Shown here piece by piece: positions 1 to 8,207 of a DNA stretch of 64,000 nt. The DNA is taken from the NCBI RefSeq assembly GCF_015206995.1, contig NZ_JADEXR010000018.1, forward strand, positions 1-64,000, read 5' to 3'. Numbering within the stretch: the first letter of the stretch is position 1; every line of letters starts with the position of its first letter. The position numbers and the translations under genes were made by a program. The notes below the pieces were generated by a model that did no database searches, was not told the DNA's origin, and saw nothing but the letters and a program-made list of their open reading frames with translations. This stretch comes from an aff. Roholtiella sp. LEGE 12411 (GTDB lineage Bacteria; Cyanobacteriota; Cyanobacteriia; Cyanobacteriales; Nostocaceae).

Positions 1-60
1 TAAAGTGTTTGGGTGCAGTCCAAGCCTTTTAACTGCTTCTCGTAGTGGTACATAAGCCAT
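1..60 (-). CDS. IS607-type serine recombinase / MerR-like HTH protein, N-terminus only (cut by window edge)
   Basis: On the minus strand an ATG at position 60 opens a frame that stays open to the window edge and reads MAYVPLREAVKRLGLHPNTL. This resembles the N-terminal MerR-type helix-turn-helix of IS607-family TnpA serine recombinases, where a short HTH precedes the resolvase domain. Only 20 codons are visible, so the catalytic domain cannot be checked. An inverted repeat (GTTAGC/GCTAAC, 99-126) lies just upstream. It could instead be a stand-alone MerR-like regulator. Confidence 0.45.
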   Translation of the reverse strand, partial: MAYVPLREAVKRLGLHPNTL

Positions 61-141
61 ACCACTATCTTAGCATTTGTGAGTATATATAATCTATTGT
101 TAGCAAATATTTAGCTATTCGCTAACCTCCAAAGGGGTATT

Positions 142-2664
142 TTACGAATGACGGGCCAACAGGCGCAATAATACTGAGTTAGTGACGACGCTAACAGAGC
201 TAAAAGCCATTAACGCAGCAGCACCAGATGGGCTAAGGACAAAACCCAGACTAGGTAATAAAACACCTGCTGCTAGAGGAATACCAATTGTATTATATGC
301 AAAAGCCCAGAATAAATTTTGGCGAATTTTGTTAAAAGTGGCACGACTTAGCTGAATTGATTCGACCACATCTGTTAGACAATCACGCATCAGGACAATT
401 TCAGCAGTTTCTATTGCCACATCCGTTCCAGAGTGTAAAGCAATTCCTACATCTGCTTGAGATAAAGCTGGAGCATCATTGCTACCATCTCCTACCATTG
501 CGACTACTGAGTGCTGAGTAGAGACGCGATTAATCGCGTCTCTATAAATAAGTGAGGAGTGGGGAGTCCCCTTTTTCCCTGCTCTTTGTAGAGCCTCAAT
601 TGCAGCTGCTTTTTTAGCTGGAGGGACACCCGCGATTACATCAGCGCTATCTAATCCTAGTTGTTTGGCAATAGCACTAGCTGCTTCTAATCTATCGCCA
701 CTGAGTAGCATTACTCGTAAACCCATCTGGCGTAACTCGTCTACGGTGGCTTGGGCATCTGGTCTGAGGGGATCACGAACAGCAATTAGCCCCGCTAAGG
801 TTCCTCCAACTGCCACGCAAACGACTGTTTTACCATCTACTGCTAGCTCCTGCGCCACTTGTTGTGCAGTTTCGTTAATAGGAATTCCGTGCCAACTTAA
901 CCAGTCCCAGTTCCCTAACAGTACGCATGTACCTTTGACCACAGCAGACACCCCTAATCCTGGTTCCGTGTGAAAATCCACAGCATCGGGGATAGATAAC
1001 TTTTGCTGTTGCGCTTCTTGTTGAATAGCTTTTGCTAGGGGATGGTAAGTGCCACTTTCTACGGCTGCTGCTAGTTGGAGGAGTGCAGAAGAAGTGAGAG
1101 GAAGAGGGAAAACGCTTAATAATTTTTCCTCTTCCCCACTTTCGTCCTTTCCCACTCCTTTAATTGGCAAGCAATCTGTAACTGTGGGATTACCTGTGGT
1201 TAGAGTCCCAGTTTTATCAAATACTACAGTGTCTAGCTGATGGACTCTTTCCAAAACGTCGCCGCCTTTGATCAACAGACCGCGTTCTGCACCCATACCA
1301 GTCCCCACGAGAATGGCTGTTGGTGTAGCAAGTCCCAAAGCACAGGGACAAGCAACTACCATAACTGCGATCGCTAGCTTTAAGCTGGTTAACAGTGCTG
1401 TTAGCGGTAGCGGGGCGTAATCCGTACTGAGTGTTGAGTGTTTGCCATGTGCGGAGTGGCTGAGCATTTCTATGCCGCCAGGCATAGTGACATCAGGCCA
1501 GATGTGAGTCCCGAAAAAGTACCAAAAAGTAAATGTCAGTATGGCTGCTGCTAACACTCCGTAGGTAAAGTAACCAGCTACTCTATCTGCTAATTTTTGT
1601 ACCGGGGCTTTCCGAGTTTGGGCAGCTTCCACCAGGGCGACAATTTGAGCTAGAGTTGTATCATTTCCGGTACGCGTTGTCTGGATAGCGATCGCCCCGG
1701 ACTGGTTTAGTGTCCCCGCTGTCACCATATCTCCTGGTTGCTTAATCACTGGCACTGCTTCCCCAGTCAGCATTGACTCATCGACTGTTGTTTGACCAGC
1801 CACCACCTCTCCATCAACGGGGATTTTATCTCCTGGTAGTACCTGCAACCATTCACCAACACGCACCTGCTTAGCTGGAATCTCTACACTAAAAGACCCC
1901 GCGGCTACTTTTTCTGGGTTAGCAATCAATCGCGCTACCTGTGGCTGAAGTGCCAGCAATTGTCTAAATGCAGCAGCAGCACGACCTCTAGCTTGTCGCT
2001 CTAATGTCCTTCCCAGGAGAATAAAACCCAGCATCATCACTGGTTCGTCAAAGAAGCACTCCCAACCCATCTGGGGAAAGAGTAGTGCCACCAAACTAGC
2101 GGTGTAAGCTGTTAGCGTTCCCAATCCGATTAGAGTGTTCATATTGGGCGCATTTCGCCGCCAACCTAGCCAGCCATCTACTAAAATAGGGCGGCCAGGA
2201 ATTAGCAGCGCTACCGTTGCTAGTCCACAGTGAAACCAGATATTATTCAACACTGGCGGCACTGAGCTACCAAAATGTCCCATTCCAGACAGTACCAGCA
2301 GTATCCCAGCAATCACCAACTGCCTCAGTGAAGAGTGCATTTCTTGGCGTTGTCGTTCTGCGGGGTCTTGTAAAGCAGATGTTTCATCGGCTATGCCGCT
2401 AGCTGTTCGGGGTTGAGTCGGAAACCCAACGGCTGTTAGTCGTTTTGCTAGTGAATCTGGATTTACCGCACCAGCTTCCGACTCTACGACTGCTACTTCT
2501 GTCGCCAGGTTAACACAGACGCTCTTGACTCCTGGATATTGGCTGAGCTGTCGCTCTACTGCATTCACACACGCAGCACACTTCATGCCCCCAACATCCA
2601 GAATAATTTTCTCTGGGATTGGAGGAATTTCTGGGGTAAGCTTAGTTTTTGGGACAAGTTGCAT
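142..2664 (-). CDS. copA: Copper-transporting P1B-1-type ATPase (CopA/PacS/CtaA-like)
   Basis: This is an inner or thylakoid membrane ATPase that moves Cu(I) using ATP. The 840-residue protein starts with a heavy-metal-associated domain carrying GMKCAAC (about residues 26-32). It has the actuator TGEAVP (about 300), the membrane CPC site (about 440), the phosphorylation motif DKTGTLT (about 482) and the hinge GDGSNDAP (about 725). The Cu-type signatures YN and MAFSS are in the last helices. CopA, PacS and CtaA cannot be separated by eye. Three insertions rich in repeat DNA interrupt the usual family layout (about residues 398-417, 500-527 and 702-720); the last contains a perfect 26-bp DNA palindrome. 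The hinge reads S where I is usual. The frame is intact, so the gene is probably functional. Confidence 0.93.
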   Translation of the reverse strand: MQLVPKTKLTPEIPPIPEKIILDVGGMKCAACVNAVERQLSQYPGVKSVCVNLATEVAVVESEAGAVNPDSLAKRLTAVGFPTQPRTASGIADETSALQDPAERQRQEMHSSLRQLVIAGILLVLSGMGHFGSSVPPVLNNIWFHCGLATVALLIPGRPILVDGWLGWRRNAPNMNTLIGLGTLTAYTASLVALLFPQMGWECFFDEPVMMLGFILLGRTLERQARGRAAAAFRQLLALQPQVARLIANPEKVAAGSFSVEIPAKQVRVGEWLQVLPGDKIPVDGEVVAGQTTVDESMLTGEAVPVIKQPGDMVTAGTLNQSGAIAIQTTRTGNDTTLAQIVALVEAAQTRKAPVQKLADRVAGYFTYGVLAAAILTFTFWYFFGTHIWPDVTMPGGIEMLSHSAHGKHSTLSTDYAPLPLTALLTSLKLAIAVMVVACPCALGLATPTAILVGTGMGAERGLLIKGGDVLERVHQLDTVVFDKTGTLTTGNPTVTDCLPIKGVGKDESGEEEKLLSVFPLPLTSSALLQLAAAVESGTYHPLAKAIQQEAQQQKLSIPDAVDFHTEPGLGVSAVVKGTCVLLGNWDWLSWHGIPINETAQQVAQELAVDGKTVVCVAVGGTLAGLIAVRDPLRPDAQATVDELRQMGLRVMLLSGDRLEAASAIAKQLGLDSADVIAGVPPAKKAAAIEALQRAGKKGTPHSSLIYRDAINRVSTQHSVVAMVGDGSNDAPALSQADVGIALHSGTDVAIETAEIVLMRDCLTDVVESIQLSRATFNKIRQNLFWAFAYNTIGIPLAAGVLLPSLGFVLSPSGAAALMAFSSVSVVTNSVLLRLLARHS
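519..544. repeat. 26-bp perfect palindrome inside the copper ATPase gene
   Basis: The 13-bp arms TAGAGACGCGATT and AATCGCGTCTCTA are exact reverse complements. The element sits in frame in the ATPase gene, just before the codons for the GDGSNDAP hinge. A related palindrome with the same TAGAGACG ends is at 18941-18968, so this is a dispersed repeat. Confidence 0.85.
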
Positions 2665-2792
2665 GGCAAGTGTTTAGGTTCGCTACGAAAATTCAACGCC
2701 TGCTAAAAGCGCCTCTAATTCGAGCTTAGGCGAAATATCGAACTACGACTGAATGTAAACTATATTAACTTTATTAAGTTATGGAAATTAGC

Positions 2793-2980
2793 TATGGGAT
2801 TCCTATTTGATTTTTGAAAAAACTGCGTACACCTCTAACTCCGTTTTTTCCTATTCCCCATTGCCCCTTCGCCCCTAATCCCCAAAGAGCGCCACGTGTT
2901 CCCCAGAGGGGGCCCCGAATTCCCCATTTCCCATTCCCTGTCTCTACGAGTCAGTTCACGAATCAAATCGGATTACTATA
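2793..2980 (-). mobile_element. MITE-like element, copy A (full length, reverse orientation)
   Basis: The right boundary reads, on the minus strand, TATAGTAATCCGATTTGATT followed by CGTGAACTGACTCGTAGAGA. The left boundary matches the opposite terminus seen in the copies at 20278-20405 and 62284-62410 (TATAGGAATC-like, then TTTGATT and a T/A-rich stretch). The imperfect terminal inverted repeats, the TA dinucleotides at the ends and the absence of coding sequence fit a non-autonomous IS630/Tc1-type element. The interior contains CCCCATT-like heptamer repeats and is longer than in the other copies. Confidence 0.7.
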
Positions 2981-2984
2981 AGTG

Positions 2985-3164
2985 TCAACGATAGTTCCAG
3001 CGGATGTAAGTCACATAAATAATAGCTCCAAACTGTATTGGCATGATGATAATCAGGCTTCTTAAGAAATAGTTAATTTCCAAATGCGACATAGCACTAA
3101 AATATCCTAAGCCAAATAAGAGAAACATGACCCAGGTAAGCTGTTTAGGTTTAAGTGTGAGCAT
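2985..3164 (-). CDS. Small hydrophobic membrane protein, unknown function
   Basis: An ATG at 3164 opens a 59-residue frame ending with TGA at 2985. It begins MLTLKPKQLTWVMFLLFGLG and ends with a basic tail, RWNYR. Two hydrophobic segments (about residues 10-25 and 33-52) predict a two-pass membrane protein. It lies 7 bp downstream of the TM2-domain gene on the same strand, suggesting co-transcription. A MITE abuts its stop codon. I do not recognise a named family, and the short length limits confidence. Confidence 0.5.
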   Translation of the reverse strand: MLTLKPKQLTWVMFLLFGLGYFSAMSHLEINYFLRSLIIIMPIQFGAIIYVTYIRWNYR

Positions 3165-3171
3165 ATAGGGA

Positions 3172-3447
3172 TTAAAACCAACCCTGTTTATTCACAAAGT
3201 AGGTATCAACGAATTCTTCATGAGGCTTGTTTAAATAGATCATGCCTTCAATCAAACCAACAAGTTGCATAATTATCAAGGTAAAACCATAAGTGAAAGA
3301 ACCCCCGATTACAGAAATTGCCAACATTATGAAGCCTTCTTGGGCATATCCTAATATAAATTTATGAACACCAAAACCGCCGAAGATAATGCCACAGTAT
3401 CCAGCTAGAAGTTGTTTGGTAGGGTGACTGGGGTTAAGATTTGCCAT
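3172..3447 (-). CDS. TM2 domain-containing membrane protein
   Basis: The 91-residue protein begins MANLNPSHPTKQLLAGYCG. It carries the TM2 signature: two transmembrane helices with a G-x-x-G-x-H-K-F-I-L-G-Y segment (GGFGVHKFILGY) between them. The function of TM2 proteins in bacteria is unknown. The frame could be extended to 3642, but the ATG at 3447 is preceded by AAGGAG at good spacing and the extension lacks family-like sequence, so the short form is preferred. A small membrane protein gene follows closely. Confidence 0.8.
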   Translation of the reverse strand: MANLNPSHPTKQLLAGYCGIIFGGFGVHKFILGYAQEGFIMLAISVIGGSFTYGFTLIIMQLVGLIEGMIYLNKPHEEFVDTYFVNKQGWF

Positions 3448-4215
3448 ATAATTGTTTCTCCTTGATAAGTCAGATATAAAATTAAGTTTTTTATTGTAAG
3501 GCAAGCAAGTAGACATATTTGCTAATTGAATATATTGTGACTTGTTTGCATTAGAAGAACGTCCTAAGATCAACCAATAAATCCAGTGTGGCAATATTCT
3601 CAAGTTAAAACTGGAAAGATTATAACGAAAGATAACGCTCAATATAGCCTGAAACTACTGCGCTTTTAGATGACTGTTAGTAGGTTTAATTGCAAACCTT
3701 GGGACGTCAATTTTGCTGATTTTCAGGCAAGAGATTTATCTTGAGAAGAATCAACCTCAATAATAGGCAAAAATTACTATGTCACTGTCTACGAGTTCAT
3801 CAGTATTATTTCCGGACTTTTGTTTGAGATTGTAGCAATTACGAGAATAGCCATTTTAGGAAGTGCAAACAGAGATACGCAAAAGGTATCTTCAATTTTT
3901 CACTTCCTTTTAGGTTGCTTATTCCTACTTACATAAGTGCAAACAGAATTTGCAATTTACATAATTAACAGTAATAAATGACTTGGCAAGGCAATAACAT
4001 CCTGACAACGGCTAAATTAACTTAGACGATACTAAGTGCTGAGCTAGATAGTTGGTTATCTACTTAACAGCATTGTTGGAGTTACTTTTGCCACCAGCAT
4101 ATTTGGCGCTAAGTTAGCATTTCTTATGCTTATTACTAATAATAACCAGTAAAATATTGCTACATATTGAGATAAAATCAGATATTTCAATTTTTGGCAA
4201 CCGTGGATTAAAGTA
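3448..4215. other. Non-coding stretch of about 770 bp with short repeats
   Basis: No credible gene is visible. There is a 13-bp direct repeat (aagtgcaaacaga at 3861-3873 and 3935-3947) and an inverted repeat AGGAAGTG/CACTTCCT (3858-3865 and 3901-3908). The promoter of the TM2 gene should lie at the left end. Confidence 0.5.
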
Positions 4216-5796
4216 CTAATTACTACTGCTTCCCAAGAGAAATAAACTCAGTAGTGTACCACTATTCCAGAGGCTGTGGAGAAGCATAGGAGCGAAGAGG
4301 TTGCGCGATCGCGTGTAAACTATTCCCAACACGATGCCCAATGCGGTCAGCGGCAGAATTTCCGACAAGCTAAGGTGAGCAATGGCAAATAACAAACTAC
4401 TCACAAGAATTGCTCCCCACACAGGTAAGTAACGAGTCAGGGAGGGTAACAAAAAGCCGCGGAATAGAAGTTCTTCAAAAAATGGAGCTGCGATCGCAGC
4501 TGTAAAGAAAAATATACCAAGTGCTACACTATCTTGGCTTTCTAGGGCCAGTTGCAACAGGGGGTTACTACCACCCTGCCCTTGCCATAATTGTTGATTT
4601 ATCAGTGACACTACCACAACTATGGGTATAGCTGCACAATAGCCCCCCAGTCCCCACAAAAACCACTTACCCTGAAATTGAAAGCGAAACCAGAATTCTG
4701 GTAAAGGGAAAAAGCGCTTGATAGAGAAATACAGAACCGACAGCGCCCCTGAAGCCACTAGCAGATAACTGACCAAGACATAAACAGCCTGAATTCGTAC
4801 ATTCCCAACGGGACGCTGGATGGGGATTAAAGATAACACCAAAGGCACAAAAAGTTGTCCCATCAAGAAAAAGCCGAGGACGAAAACCTGCAAAATCGTT
4901 TCCGCATCCCAGGGCGTAGACCAAGTTAAATCAGCATTTTGAGCTAATAAGGCGGCTTTTCCCTTCACCAAGCGCTGACCAACTAAAAAAATCAGCAGCA
5001 TCATCCCAATCAAAGCTGCTAACGTAGGAATAGTGCCAATAATTGCTAATTTAAACAAAGCTTGGGTTGCGGCTTCTTGTTCTACGGCTTTAATTGCTGA
5101 TAGCGCTTCTTGACGTTGCTGAAGTTGGTATAGTTGAACCAAAGCGCTATAGCGAAACCAACCTTCTAAATTTTTTTTAATCAGTTGTTGAGCATTGGGT
5201 AATAGACGAGGAGGATTACTCCACAGTCCGAGCAACACAGCAGCAGTATCCTGAAATTCTGGATTGATATCTGAGCGTTGCTGCAAATCTGTCCAAGTCT
5301 TGAGAGCTGTATTCGTCTGTCCTTGCTGTGCTTGTAAAATTCCCAACCGCAAGTCCAATTCGCCTAGTAATTTTTGCAGTTGCTGGAGTGACTGCTTTAT
5401 CTGTTGCTGTTGGATTGGGCCAGAGGTATTAGTCGCAGGAGAGACTTCCGTTAGAGGTTTAGGAGGCGTGAGAGTAGTCTGAGATTGAGAACTCAATTTT
5501 GCCAGTTGATTTTTGGCTTTGTCCAAATTAGTTTGAACCGATTTACGCGCTTCTTGATACTGCGTCGTAGCGTTTTCTAGAGGTTTATCGCCCAGTATTG
5601 CTTCTTGAATTCCTTGAAAATTATCGTTGTTGCTATCCTCTGCTTGCCACGCTTGTGCTTGCAGCCCTATATTTGTTTGGTACAGTTCCAGGCGACTTTG
5701 GAACTGAGGTTCTTGCCAACTGCTGAATAAAGACACACCGGAAGACCCGATCGCTATCAGTGTCATTACAATTAAAAGCAACCGCTTGATTGTCAT
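4216..5796 (-). CDS. CPBP-family intramembrane metalloprotease with long N-terminal region
   Basis: This 526-residue membrane protein has a C-terminal CPBP (CAAX/Abi, Rce1-like) domain. The EExxxR motif appears as FFEELLFRGF near residue 440, followed by the second motif LLFAIAHLS and the third HSLWN. These carry the glutamate and histidine residues expected for intramembrane hydrolysis. The N-terminal half has one signal-anchor helix, then a Gln-rich, coiled-coil-like soluble region (about residues 30-230). The first helix near the N-terminus and a GGGGG ribosome-binding site before the ATG support the start. The substrate is unknown. Confidence 0.85.
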   Translation of the reverse strand: MTIKRLLLIVMTLIAIGSSGVSLFSSWQEPQFQSRLELYQTNIGLQAQAWQAEDSNNDNFQGIQEAILGDKPLENATTQYQEARKSVQTNLDKAKNQLAKLSSQSQTTLTPPKPLTEVSPATNTSGPIQQQQIKQSLQQLQKLLGELDLRLGILQAQQGQTNTALKTWTDLQQRSDINPEFQDTAAVLLGLWSNPPRLLPNAQQLIKKNLEGWFRYSALVQLYQLQQRQEALSAIKAVEQEAATQALFKLAIIGTIPTLAALIGMMLLIFLVGQRLVKGKAALLAQNADLTWSTPWDAETILQVFVLGFFLMGQLFVPLVLSLIPIQRPVGNVRIQAVYVLVSYLLVASGALSVLYFSIKRFFPLPEFWFRFQFQGKWFLWGLGGYCAAIPIVVVVSLINQQLWQGQGGSNPLLQLALESQDSVALGIFFFTAAIAAPFFEELLFRGFLLPSLTRYLPVWGAILVSSLLFAIAHLSLSEILPLTALGIVLGIVYTRSRNLFAPMLLHSLWNSGTLLSLFLLGSSSN

Positions 5797-5931
5797 CTAT
5801 CCCCCTTTGACTAACCAGTGGAGAGTGCGTCCCCCTTGGGAATTATCGCAAGAAAAAGTCAGAGGTGGATAAATGTTATCAATATTATGAATCTGCGTAA
5901 GCTTTTAGCGATCGCTCCGCACATCCCTACC

Positions 5932-6630
5932 ATGTTAAATTACAACCCGTTGCACTGCTTGCCCTCAGCCGAGGATCTGCCCGACTCTGACGATGAACCT
6001 GTAGATAATGAACTACAAGATTTGATTCCTAGTTTGCTCAAAGCTATTTTGGCTTGGATATGGGCAAACCGGATGGATTGGTTTTTTGGCGTTGATATGG
6101 GTATTTACTACGATCCTGAACAACCACCAATTGTGCCTGATGGATTTTTGAGTTTGGGAGTCGAGCGAGTTTTTGATGAGAACTTACGCTTAAGTTATGT
6201 GTTGTGGGAAGAAAAGGTGATGCCAATTATGGCGCTAGAAGTTGTTTCCCACAGGCGACGTAGTGAATACACCAGCAAAAAGAAACTTTATGCTGAGATG
6301 GAGATTTTATATTACGTTATCTATAATCCCCAACGTCGCAAAAAACCGCCCTTAGAAGTTTATCGCTTAGAGAATGGTGAATATGTATTGCAGCCAGGAA
6401 ATCCTGTTTGGTTAAACGAGGTAGGTTTAGCTATTGGTTATGAACGTGGAACCTATCAAGGAATCACGCGGGATTGGTTGTACTGGTATGACGCACAAGG
6501 AGTCAGATATCTGACGCCAGAAGAAAGGGCTAGTGTTGCTGAACAACGCGCCACTAATGCTGAACAACGTGCTCAAAGACTGGCGGAAGAATTACGAAGG
6601 TTGGGGATAAATCCTGATACTTTGAGTTGA
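5932..6630 (+). CDS. Uma2-family (DUF820) putative PD-(D/E)xK endonuclease
   Basis: The 232-residue protein starting MLNYNPLHCLPSAEDLPDSD is a Uma2-type protein, a family greatly expanded in cyanobacteria and built on the PD-(D/E)xK nuclease fold. Core elements visible are PDGFLSLG, then ALEVVSHRRRSEYTSKKKLY with E, S and K at active-site-like positions, then a YY(V/L)IYNP strand. The C-terminus ends in a short coiled coil (AEQRATNAEQRAQRLAEELR). The frame is open back to 5818, but this ATG matches the usual family N-terminus and a HIP1 site lies just upstream. Biological role is unknown. Confidence 0.8.
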   Translation: MLNYNPLHCLPSAEDLPDSDDEPVDNELQDLIPSLLKAILAWIWANRMDWFFGVDMGIYYDPEQPPIVPDGFLSLGVERVFDENLRLSYVLWEEKVMPIMALEVVSHRRRSEYTSKKKLYAEMEILYYVIYNPQRRKKPPLEVYRLENGEYVLQPGNPVWLNEVGLAIGYERGTYQGITRDWLYWYDAQGVRYLTPEERASVAEQRATNAEQRAQRLAEELRRLGINPDTLS

Positions 6631-6871
6631 GTGTTGTTGGGCGATATTTGCTATGCTAATAGCGTTGAGCAAGAAGAATTATGTAAAAGGCTTTCTCCGA
6701 GTTCAGTAAGGAGATTAAATTAATAGATTACAAGCTTTTAATAGTTTTTATAATAATTAGTAAGGTGGGACAAACCCACTTATTTACTAGCAGAATATTC
6801 CCCCAAAAAATAAAATTTTATTCATATTTTAATGGTTACGTCCAGTATTTATAATAAAAATATTTACTAAC

Positions 6872-7504
6872 TTATCCTATCTTCTCCCGCACCCAAGCGC
6901 GAAATGATTTAAGCAAAGCTATTTCCCCAATATTTTTACTTTGCTCAATGAATCTGCTGATGTCATTCCTTGATATGAGAGGAAAAGCAATACTAGACTC
7001 ACACTCGACATATTGCCCCTCTACTAACTGATAAAATTTTAAATCTTGCCCGTTATATCTCCAAAGTTCAGTTATACCTAGCGCTGCGTAAATACCAAAT
7101 TTGTTAACGGAACTGCTGGTAATGTCGATTTCAATTGCCAAATCAGGCGGCAGATCTGTTTCTAAATCTAAAGTTTCTCTACCTCTAATAGCTAGTTCAT
7201 TCTGGATATAGTAGCAAGTATCTGGTTCTATTCCCCGCTTTGATATTTTCCTTTTCAATGTTGTAGAACCAGCACTTCTAATTTCAATTCCTAATTCTTC
7301 AGCTAAAGCAATGATAAAATTCCCAAAATTACTTTTGGGGTTTTCGTGTTCAAAAAGTGGGGTCATAATTTCTAAAGTGCCACAATCATAAGCAAACCGA
7401 GAGCCTCTATCTTCAGCTGTATCTCTCAGCAAGGCTTCAAAGGTTTCCCAGCTAACGTTATGTAGCACTGTTCTTTGTTCAGCAGGCGTTGACTTGACAA
7501 GCAT
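6872..7504 (-). CDS. Uma2-family putative endonuclease
   Basis: This 210-residue protein has the Uma2 layout: an N-terminal helical part (WETFEALLRDT), the strand GTLEIMTPLFEHE, a PDTCYYI strand, and the active-site-like PPDLAIEIDITSSS with D and E, followed by a YAALGITELWRY strand. It begins one base after the stop codon of the upstream gene at 7506-8114, so the two are almost certainly co-transcribed and translationally coupled. It converges on the Uma2 gene at 5932-6630, giving two Uma2 genes within 1.6 kb. Function is unproven in the family. Confidence 0.8.
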   Translation of the reverse strand: MLVKSTPAEQRTVLHNVSWETFEALLRDTAEDRGSRFAYDCGTLEIMTPLFEHENPKSNFGNFIIALAEELGIEIRSAGSTTLKRKISKRGIEPDTCYYIQNELAIRGRETLDLETDLPPDLAIEIDITSSSVNKFGIYAALGITELWRYNGQDLKFYQLVEGQYVECESSIAFPLISRNDISRFIEQSKNIGEIALLKSFRAWVREKIG

Positions 7505-7505
7505 A

Positions 7506-8114
7506 TTAAAATACTTCTTCCGTCATAATATTAGATAAAATTCCTAAAATTTTACCTACGTCACTAATATAATATTCACTCAAGTCGATTTCAACTACTT
7601 GTCCAATGAGCTTCAAAAACTTCCAGTTAGTTCCAGTGGTAACAGTACCATAAATTGTCTGAATATTATTGCCTTCACGTTCATTAAACAATTTAGCTGC
7701 TAACATCTCTGCTACACACTGACCTAATCCGGCATTGATATTTTCTTTTTTAGCTTCTACAATTGTGACAACTGGTGCGTTAAGAATTAGTAATTCTGGC
7801 GAACGGCTAATAATAAAATCGCAATTCCCATTTAAGCCTTGTGCTATATCAACACTAAAATCTATGCCTGAAAATAAACTTATTTGATTATTTAAATATT
7901 TTCTAATAGCGATTAAAATCGGCGCGATAATCATTTCCGAACGAGATTTTTCAGTATTACTAGCAAGAGCCAAAGGTATATTTTCACGCAATACTTCTGT
8001 AAGTAATAGTGGACACTCTACTTCAGTTACAGATGCAAATATATCAATTTTATCAGCAATAGTTAAACCAAAGGTTTTTCTAACTTTGTCTAGAGTGAAA
8101 TCACTGTATGACAT
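7506..8114 (-). CDS. Conserved hypothetical protein with PD-(D/E)xK nuclease-like core
   Basis: The 202-residue protein begins [19 protein letters not shown], with an AGGAG ribosome-binding site 10 bases upstream. Residues about 100-150 read [14 protein letters not shown], then [14 protein letters not shown] and later GLGQCVAEM. The D, E-A-K and Q order is the pattern of a PD-(D/E)xK nuclease active site followed by a QxxxY-like helix. It is not a Uma2 protein by sequence but is coupled to a Uma2 gene one base downstream. The nuclease assignment is inference from the motif spacing. Confidence 0.6.
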   Translation of the reverse strand: MSYSDFTLDKVRKTFGLTIADKIDIFASVTEVECPLLLTEVLRENIPLALASNTEKSRSEMIIAPILIAIRKYLNNQISLFSGIDFSVDIAQGLNGNCDFIISRSPELLILNAPVVTIVEAKKENINAGLGQCVAEMLAAKLFNEREGNNIQTIYGTVTTGTNWKFLKLIGQVVEIDLSEYYISDVGKILGILSNIMTEEVF

Positions 8115-8207
8115 TTTTGCTGCTCCTGTAAATAACTCAGGTAGTTAAATTATGCCAACTATAAGTATCCATAATTGGCACAATTAGCATCTAAACATGG
8201 TCTAGAT

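Noticed and set aside
3448-3642. N-terminal extension of the TM2 protein to 156 residues
   Set aside because: The extension is A/T-rich, not family-like, and the inner ATG has an AAGGAG site.
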